Assembly: GCA_006738865.1 (NCBI GenBank)
Contig: AP019701.1
Coordinates: 2,290,001-2,354,000 of the forward strand
Source: Allostella sp. ATCC 35155
GTDB lineage: Bacteria; Pseudomonadota; Alphaproteobacteria; ATCC43930; Allostellaceae
Direction: 5' to 3'
Length of the DNA stretch: 64,000 nt
The position numbers and the translations under genes are program-made. Under the pieces are notes generated by a model. That model worked only from the letters and a program-made list of their open reading frames with translations. It did no database searches and had not been told where the DNA came from. The first letter of the stretch is position 1, and each line of letters begins with the position of its first letter. Positions 56,450 to 64,000 of this stretch are shown piece after piece.

Positions 56450-57235
56450 ATGAGCGAGCAGGAAGGCGCGGTGGGGCGCGCCTGGGACCGGAATGCCGAT
56501 GCCTGGACACGACAGGTCCGGGCCGGAGGCGACCTTCTGCGCGAGCGGATGAACCGGCCCATGTTCATGGCCTTCCTGCCCGACCTCGAGGGCCGCAACG
56601 TCATCGACCTCGGCTGCGGCGAGGGCAGCAGCGCCCGCATGCTGGCCGAGGTCGGCGCGCGGGTGACGGGCATCGACCTTTCCGAGGGATTCCTTGCAGC
56701 GGCTGCCGCCGAGGAGGCGGCGCGCCCACGCGGCATCGCATACCGGCGCGATTCCTTCACCAGCCTCGCGACCTGCGACGACGCGAGCTTCGATGCCGCG
56801 GTCTCGTTCATGGCCCTGATGGACGGGCCGAGTTTCCCAGAGGCGATGCGGGCGACCGCGCGGGTGCTGCGATCCGGCGGCACGCTGCATTTCTCGGTCC
56901 TGCATCCCTGCTTCTGGCGTCGGGACAGCCGCTGGATCGCCGGCGGCGAAGGCAAGATCCTCGGTATCGTGGTCAGCAACTACTGGAGCGAAACACCCTA
57001 CGAGGATCGGGTGGCGTTCTTCGGCCAGAACGCCGGGCCGGGCGAACGCTTTGCCGTGCCGCGCTTCCCCATGCGGATGGAGGACTATGTCTGCGGCATC
57101 GCGGCGGCCGGTCTCGTCATCACCGGCATGTCCGAACCGCGCCCCAGCGAGGAACTGGCGCGCGAGCATGCGATTTTCCGCCGTCAGCGCGATCACGCGC
57201 CCATGTTGCTCTACATCGCCGCCCGCAAGCCTTGA
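56450..57235 (+). CDS. Class I SAM-dependent methyltransferase
   Basis: 261 residues. SAM motif I is [20 protein letters not shown] with the acidic motif II in [11 protein letters not shown], and a motif-IV-like [11 protein letters not shown]. The fold is that of methyltransferase_11/25. Methyl acceptor unknown. A GGGAGCGGCAGAG stretch precedes the ATG. It is flanked by gcdH (divergent) and the liv operon and has no obvious functional link to either. Confidence 0.85.
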   Translation: MSEQEGAVGRAWDRNADAWTRQVRAGGDLLRERMNRPMFMAFLPDLEGRNVIDLGCGEGSSARMLAEVGARVTGIDLSEGFLAAAAAEEAARPRGIAYRRDSFTSLATCDDASFDAAVSFMALMDGPSFPEAMRATARVLRSGGTLHFSVLHPCFWRRDSRWIAGGEGKILGIVVSNYWSETPYEDRVAFFGQNAGPGERFAVPRFPMRMEDYVCGIAAAGLVITGMSEPRPSEELAREHAIFRRQRDHAPMLLYIAARKP

Positions 57236-57258
57236 GCGTTGCGCAAGGGAAGGGCAGC

Positions 57259-57287
57259 TTGCCGTCTCCGCATGAGCGCGCTAGCTT
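57259..57287 (+). promoter_or_regulatory. Candidate promoter of the liv operon
   Basis: TTGCCG (57259-57264), a 17-nt spacer, TAGCTT (57282-57287), about 55 nt before the livH ATG. The 106-nt gap shows no other clear signal. Confidence 0.4.
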
Positions 57288-57341
57288 GGTCGGAAGAGAG
57301 GCGGGCGGCACAACAGAACCGCTCCTGACCCGGCAGGGGGC

Positions 57342-58256
<915 letters not shown>

Positions 58257-58261
58257 CGCCC

Positions 58262-59709
<1,448 letters not shown>

Positions 59710-59713
<4 letters not shown>

Positions 59714-60549
59714 GCCGGCTGCTGACCGTCGAGCACCTCACCATGCGGTTCGGCGGCCTGACGGCCGTCGACGATCTCTCCTTCGTTGCCGACGCGCGGT
59801 CGATCACGGCCATCATCGGCCCGAACGGAGCCGGCAAGACGACGGTCTTCAACTGCCTGACCGGCTTCTACAAGCCGACCGTCGGCCGCCTGACCCTCAG
59901 CCATGGCGGCGACGACTACCTCCTGGAGCAGCTCGAAGGGCATCGCATCGCCAAGGATGCGCGGGTCGCGCGGACGTTTCAGAACATCCGCCTCTTCCAG
60001 CGCATGACGGTGCTGGAGAACCTGATGGTCGCCCAGCACAACCGGCTGATGCGCGCATCGGGCTTCACGTTGCTGGGCCTGGTCGGGCATCCGTCCTACG
60101 CCCGTGCCGAACGCGAGGGTGTGGATCTGGCGCAGCACTGGCTGGAGCGGACGCGGCTGACCGATGTCGCCGACTGGGAGGCGGGCAACCTGCCCTATGG
60201 GGCACAGCGGCGGCTGGAGATCGCGCGCGCCATGTGCACGCGGCCAGTGCTGCTGTGCCTGGACGAGCCGGCGGCCGGGCTCAATCCCCGGGAATCCTCC
60301 GAGCTCAACCAGCTGCTGCGCTCGATCCGCGACGAGGAGGGCTGCGGCGTGCTCCTGATCGAGCATGACATGACCGTCGTGATGGAAATCTCGGACCATG
60401 TCGTCGTCCTCGACTACGGACGCCGGATCGCGGAGGGGGCGCCGGCTGCGGTGCGGAACGACCCGGCCGTCATCCGCGCCTATCTCGGCGAGGAGGAGGA
60501 CGAGGAACTGCCGCCGGAGATCGCCTCCGACCTGGCGGAGCAGGGCTGA
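59710..60549 (+). CDS. livG: Branched-chain amino acid ABC transporter ATPase LivG
   Basis: 279 residues. Walker [11 protein letters not shown], signature region [15 protein letters not shown], Walker [14 protein letters not shown]. The LivG type is confirmed by the long loop after Walker A (THGG...-like segment [14 protein letters not shown]) and the YGAQR signature in place of LSGGQ. The C-terminus is acidic ([12 protein letters not shown]). The start overlaps the livM stop by ATGA. Confidence 0.96.
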
Positions 60550-60554
60550 GCGAG

Positions 60555-61258
<704 letters not shown>

Positions 61259-61262
<4 letters not shown>

Positions 61263-61612
61263 GTGCGATGGAAGCGCTGCTGGGAACGAGCCTGCCGGTC
61301 TTCGTCGGCCTGACGGTGATCCTCTTCGGTGCTGCGGCCTTCATGACGGGGCAGGCGGTGGCCGCCACCTGGCGACCCTGGTGGCAGATCGTGCCCTATT
61401 CCCTGCTGCTGGGGATCGGCGACCGGTTCCTCACCTTCGCGCTGTTCGAGGGCGAGTTGCTGTCGCCCGTCGGCTATCTCGTGCATTCGCTGGTGCTCCT
61501 CGGCATTGCCGGGTTCGCCTTTCGCGTGACCCATGTCCACCGGATGGTCGCGCAGTACCCGTGGCTGTACGAGCGGTCCGGCCTGTTGTCATGGCGATCG
61601 CGGGCGGGCTGA
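61259..61612 (+). CDS. DUF6867 family small membrane protein
   Basis: 117 residues with three membrane helices (VFVGLTVILFGAAAFMTGQAV, then LLLGIGDRFLTFALF and LVLLGIAGFAFRVTHV). Homologues lie at this place in alphaproteobacterial liv operons; their function is unknown. The TTG at 61259 overlaps the livF stop as TTGA with GAGG 7 nt upstream; an ATG at 61268 is the alternative. It may be an accessory membrane subunit of the importer, by position only. Confidence 0.75.
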
Positions 61613-61627
61613 CCGCTCGCGCGGGGC

Positions 61628-61651
61628 CCGTCGATCCCATAGGATCGACGG
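61628..61651 (+). terminator. Intercistronic hairpin before livK
   Basis: Perfect 10-bp stem (CCGTCGATCC and its complement, 61628-61637 and 61642-61651) with a CATA loop, without a T-run. It lies in the 136-nt gap between DUF6867 and livK and could be a partial terminator or an RNA-stability element. Confidence 0.4.
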
Positions 61652-61748
61652 CAGGGAGCGGCGCTTGCGGTGCCCACGGTACCGGCGCCGACGACTGGGC
61701 GGAGCGGCGACGTTCCGCCAGAGGCAACAATCACTTGGAGCGGAGACC

Positions 61749-62873
61749 ATGCGCAAAGTGACAGGTTTCGTCGTGGCGGCTGCAGCGGCGGCGGGCTTCG
61801 GCGGGATGGCGGCAGCTCAGGACATTGTCGTCGCCTCGGTGGGTCCGATGACCGGCCAGTACGCCGCCTTCGGCGAGCAGCTGCGGCGCGGTGCCGAACT
61901 CGCCGTCGCGAACATCAATGCCAAGGGCGGGGTGCTCGGTCGGAAGCTGAAGCTCGAGATCGGCGACGACGCCTGCGATCCGAAGCAGGCCGTCGCGGTC
62001 GCCAATCAGCTTTCGTCCAGGCGTGTCGCGCTCGTCGCCGGCCACTTCTGTTCGTCGTCCTCGATCCCGGCATCGGCCGTCTACAACGAGAACGGCATCC
62101 TGCAGATCACGCCGGCCTCGACCAATCCGGCGCTGACCGAAGACGCGGCCAAGAAGGGCTGGAAGAACGTGTTCCGCACCTGCGGACGTGACGATGCGCA
62201 GGGGCTGGTCGCCGGCAAGTATCTCGCCACGAAGTACAAGGGAAAGCCGGTCGCGATCCTCCACGACAAGTCGGCCTATGGTAAGGGGCTGGCCGACGAG
62301 ACCAAGAAAGCGATGAACGGCGCCGGTCTCAAGGAAGTGATGTACGAGGCGATCACCCAGGGCGACAAGGACTTCACCGCGCTCATCAGCAAGATGAAGG
62401 CGGCCAAGGTCGAGGCGATCTACCTCGGCGGGTACCATACCGAAGCCGGCCTGCTGGTCCGCCAGGCGCGCGAGCAGGGCTTCGGCGCCCAGCTCATCTC
62501 GGGCGACGCGCTGGTCACCGACGAGTTCTGGCGCATCACCGGCAAGCCGGGCGAGGGCACGCGGATGACCTTCGCACCCGATCCGCGCCGGGCGCCCGAA
62601 GCCAAGGACGTCGTCGCCCAGTTCAAGGCGAAGAACTACGATCCCGAGGGCTACACCCTCTACACCTATGCCGCGATCCAGGTCTGGGCGGAGGCCGCGA
62701 ACAAGGCGAAGTCGATCAAGACGGCGGACGTCGCCAAGCAGCTCCGCGGCGGCAAGTACAAGTCCGTGATCGGCACGCTCGATTTCGACGCCAAGGGCGA
62801 CGTCGTCAATCCGCTCTACGTCTTTTACGAGTGGAAGGACGGCAAGTACGCCGAAGTCGCGTCCGGCAGCTGA
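61749..62873 (+). CDS. livK: Branched-chain amino acid ABC transporter substrate-binding protein
   Basis: 374 residues. Signal peptide (1-23, AAA-QD) and a type-I periplasmic binding fold: IVVASVGPMTGQYAAFGEQL, HFCSSSSIPASAVYNENGI and LISGDALVTDEFW. The conserved Ser/Thr cluster of the ligand site is present and two Cys (in GDDACDPKQ and GHFCSSSS) could form a disulfide. A TTGGAG ribosome site precedes ATG 61749. It is last in the operon and is followed by a strong terminator. Confidence 0.94.
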   Translation: MRKVTGFVVAAAAAAGFGGMAAAQDIVVASVGPMTGQYAAFGEQLRRGAELAVANINAKGGVLGRKLKLEIGDDACDPKQAVAVANQLSSRRVALVAGHFCSSSSIPASAVYNENGILQITPASTNPALTEDAAKKGWKNVFRTCGRDDAQGLVAGKYLATKYKGKPVAILHDKSAYGKGLADETKKAMNGAGLKEVMYEAITQGDKDFTALISKMKAAKVEAIYLGGYHTEAGLLVRQAREQGFGAQLISGDALVTDEFWRITGKPGEGTRMTFAPDPRRAPEAKDVVAQFKAKNYDPEGYTLYTYAAIQVWAEAANKAKSIKTADVAKQLRGGKYKSVIGTLDFDAKGDVVNPLYVFYEWKDGKYAEVASGS

Positions 62874-62903
62874 TCGCGGCCGCGATCCCGGACCCCTCGT
62901 GAA

Positions 62904-62933
62904 GACGGCCCGGCGGGAAACCGCCGGGCCGTC
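62904..62933 (+). terminator. Strong terminator hairpin of the liv operon
   Basis: Perfect 13-bp stem GACGGCCCGGCGG with its exact complement closed by a GAAA tetraloop, followed by GTCGTCT rather than a pure T-run. It lies 31 nt after the livK stop. Confidence 0.7.
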
Positions 62934-62951
62934 GTCGTCTGTGCCGCAATG

Positions 62952-62972
62952 CGGCCGGCCACCGGCCGGCCG
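62952..62972 (-). terminator. Hairpin downstream of mucR
   Basis: CGGCCGGCC-ACC-GGCCGGCCG, a perfect 9-bp dyad just after the mucR stop on the minus strand. No T-run follows on either strand, so termination is possible but unproven. Confidence 0.4.
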
Positions 62973-62980
62973 TCGGGGTG

Positions 62981-63427
62981 CTACTTCTTGCCGCGCTTAT
63001 TGGCGGTCCGGCCGCCGGTCCGGCCGAGCCCGATCTTCTTGGCGAAGTCCGAACGCTGGGCCGCATAGTTCGGCGCGACCATCGGATAGTCGGGCGCCAG
63101 GCCCCACTTCGCCCGATAGTCCTCCGGGGTCATGTTGTAGGTCGTGCGGAGGTGGCGCTTCAGCATCTTCAGCTTCTTGCCATCCTCGAGGCAGATCAGG
63201 TAGTCGGGATTGACCGACCGCTTGATCGGCACCGCCGGCTTGAGCGGCTCGGCCTTCACTTCGGGAGTGCCGCCTTCCAGCGCCTTCAGCGACGTGTAGA
63301 CCGCGCCGATGACATCGGAAATCTGCGTCGCCGGCAGTTCGTTGTTGCTGACATAGGCGGCGACAACCTCGGTCGTCATCCGCAGCAGTTCGTCATGCTG
63401 GTCGCTGTTCATGCGCTCTTCATCCAT
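62981..63427 (-). CDS. mucR: MucR/Ros family transcriptional regulator
   Basis: 148 residues from ATG 63427. The zinc-finger-like DNA-binding block is YLICLEDGKKLKMLKRHL with TTYNMTPEDYRAKWGL after it; the second Cys of the Ros finger is replaced by Asp, as in many MucR. The N-terminal oligomerisation helix contains LLRMTTEVVAAYVSNNELP. MucR proteins are H-NS-like silencers of AT-rich genes. The basic tail (TANKRGKK) is typical. Start is uncertain: ATG 63412 or 63493 are in frame; a TTGACT at 63488-63493 (minus) may be its -35. Confidence 0.92.
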   Translation of the reverse strand: MDEERMNSDQHDELLRMTTEVVAAYVSNNELPATQISDVIGAVYTSLKALEGGTPEVKAEPLKPAVPIKRSVNPDYLICLEDGKKLKMLKRHLRTTYNMTPEDYRAKWGLAPDYPMVAPNYAAQRSDFAKKIGLGRTGGRTANKRGKK

Positions 63428-63520
63428 GGAGTAAAGCCCCGGTAGATCTGAATAAGATGAGCGGAAACTGGCACCGTCGATATTCGAAGTCAACGATGGA
63501 CCGGTCAGAAGATCGGGAAC

Positions 63521-63540
63521 GGGCCGCGAATGTGCGGCCC
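63521..63540. other. Small inverted repeat in the mucR-rpiB intergenic region
   Basis: GGGCCGC-GAATGT-GCGGCCC, a perfect 7-bp dyad with a 6-nt centre. It lies in the divergent gap and could be a regulator site. Nothing else clear is seen between 63494 and 63693. Confidence 0.3.
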
Positions 63541-63693
63541 ATAGTCGATTTCATCTCTTGCCCACACGGCAGATTTCCCGTTGTCGGTGCCACAATCGCG
63601 GACGACTCGCGCCGGCGACCACGGCTTGGGGGCAGTTGGTAGAGGCCGTCGACATATGGTAATGGAACCCGCCACCATTCGGGAATTGCAACG

Positions 63694-64000
63694 ATGAGCG
63701 CCGCGTCGGAGACGCCGGAAGTGATCGGTCTCGCTTCGGATCACGCCGGAGCGCAACTGAAGGCCGTCCTGATCGGCGAACTCGAACGTCTTGGTTACCA
63801 TCCGCTCGATCTCGGCACCGCGCCGGGCGCGGCGGTCGACTATCCCGACATGGCCGACCGGCTGGCCACCGCGCTCGCCGATGGCCGGTGCCGGCGCGGC
63901 GTCCTGGTCTGCGGGACCGGCATCGGCATCTCGATCGCGGCCAATCGCCACAGGCACGTCCGGGCGGGGCTGTGTCACGACGTGACCGGCGCGCGGCTCT
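63694..64000 (+). CDS. rpiB: Ribose 5-phosphate isomerase B, N-terminal part
   Basis: Truncated by the right edge; 102 residues are visible. RpiB motifs are clear: GLASDHAGAQLK, AVDYPDMADRLA, and the active-site loop LVCGTGIGISIAANRH, with the catalytic Cys in VCGTG and a later Cys in AGLCHD. The family interconverts ribose 5-phosphate and ribulose 5-phosphate (or allose phosphate). ATG 63694 follows GGGAATTGCAACG. The downstream neighbour is outside the window. Confidence 0.93.
   Translation, partial: MSAASETPEVIGLASDHAGAQLKAVLIGELERLGYHPLDLGTAPGAAVDYPDMADRLATALADGRCRRGVLVCGTGIGISIAANRHRHVRAGLCHDVTGARL

Noticed and set aside
63457-63642. A 61-codon plus-strand frame between mucR and rpiB
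   Set aside because: It has no ribosome site, overlaps the mucR 5' region and shows no coding character; treated as non-coding.

Overview
The window reads as chromosomal DNA of a very GC-rich alphaproteobacterium, probably a free-living heterotroph of the Rhodospirillales/Hyphomicrobiales type. The grounds are a MucR/Ros-family regulator, a DUF6867-type protein in a liv operon, a HemB whose usual cysteine cluster is replaced by an Asp/His-rich loop, and an unusual load of solute-binding-protein transporters (TctABC, TAXI-TRAP, DctPQM-TRAP, LivKHMGF). I see no rRNA, tRNA, CRISPR array, transposase, phage gene or obvious pseudogene. Genes are packed tightly, with many ATGA/GTGA stop-start overlaps and several convergent pairs whose 3' ends overlap.

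Layout. 1-4.4 kb: the tail of a cytochrome b561-type protein, a Pro/Ala-rich membrane-anchored LysM protein, and a TPR-glycosyltransferase. 2.3-8.0 kb (minus): tctC-tctB-tctA, an RraA/HMG-aldolase-like enzyme and the TPR-glycosyltransferase as one operon. 8.2-9.6 kb: a MATE exporter. 9.5-15.0 kb (minus): PadR regulator, RND adaptor, RND pump and a 3-methyladenine DNA glycosylase, with a clear promoter plus operator at 15.0 kb. 15.1-18.3 kb: a TAXI-TRAP importer. 18.2-18.9 kb: a DUF1045 2H phosphoesterase. 19.2-24.7 kb: a FAD oxidoreductase, two tandem M14-type (DUF2817) metallopeptidase paralogues, a TauD-type dioxygenase and RluE. 24.8-28.9 kb: queA-tgt-queF-queG-osmC, the late queuosine pathway. 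28.9-35.0 kb: a DctPQM importer with an SMP-30 lactonase, and divergent hydroxyacid and Gfo/Idh dehydrogenases, which looks like a sugar-acid catabolic locus. 35.0-39.0 kb (minus): a copper-handling operon (DUF2946, YcnI, TonB receptor, small Cys-containing secreted protein, PCuAC). 39.1-50.8 kb: a hybrid histidine kinase, threonine dehydratase, penicillin acylase, aldehyde dehydrogenase, CaiB CoA-transferase, two EamA exporters, a PleD-like diguanylate cyclase and a hydrolase. 50.9-57.2 kb: a MarR-GNAT fusion, hemB, the valine-degradation pair (3-hydroxyisobutyryl-CoA hydrolase and mmsB), gcdH and a methyltransferase. 57.3-62.9 kb: livH-M-G-F, DUF6867 and livK. 63-64 kb: mucR and the start of rpiB.

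The points most worth a second look are the copper operon headed by a DUF2946 protein that combines a CxxC site with a following polyproline run (a likely copper-sensing leader ORF) and containing an undescribed 105-residue Cys protein; the tandem metallopeptidase pair in which one copy has lost the substrate-anchoring Asn; the well-formed promoter/operator structures of the PadR and MarR genes; a 14-bp tandem repeat and a 10-codon leader ORF between hemB and the valine genes; and a very long hairpin that spans both stop codons of the convergent mmsB/gcdH pair.
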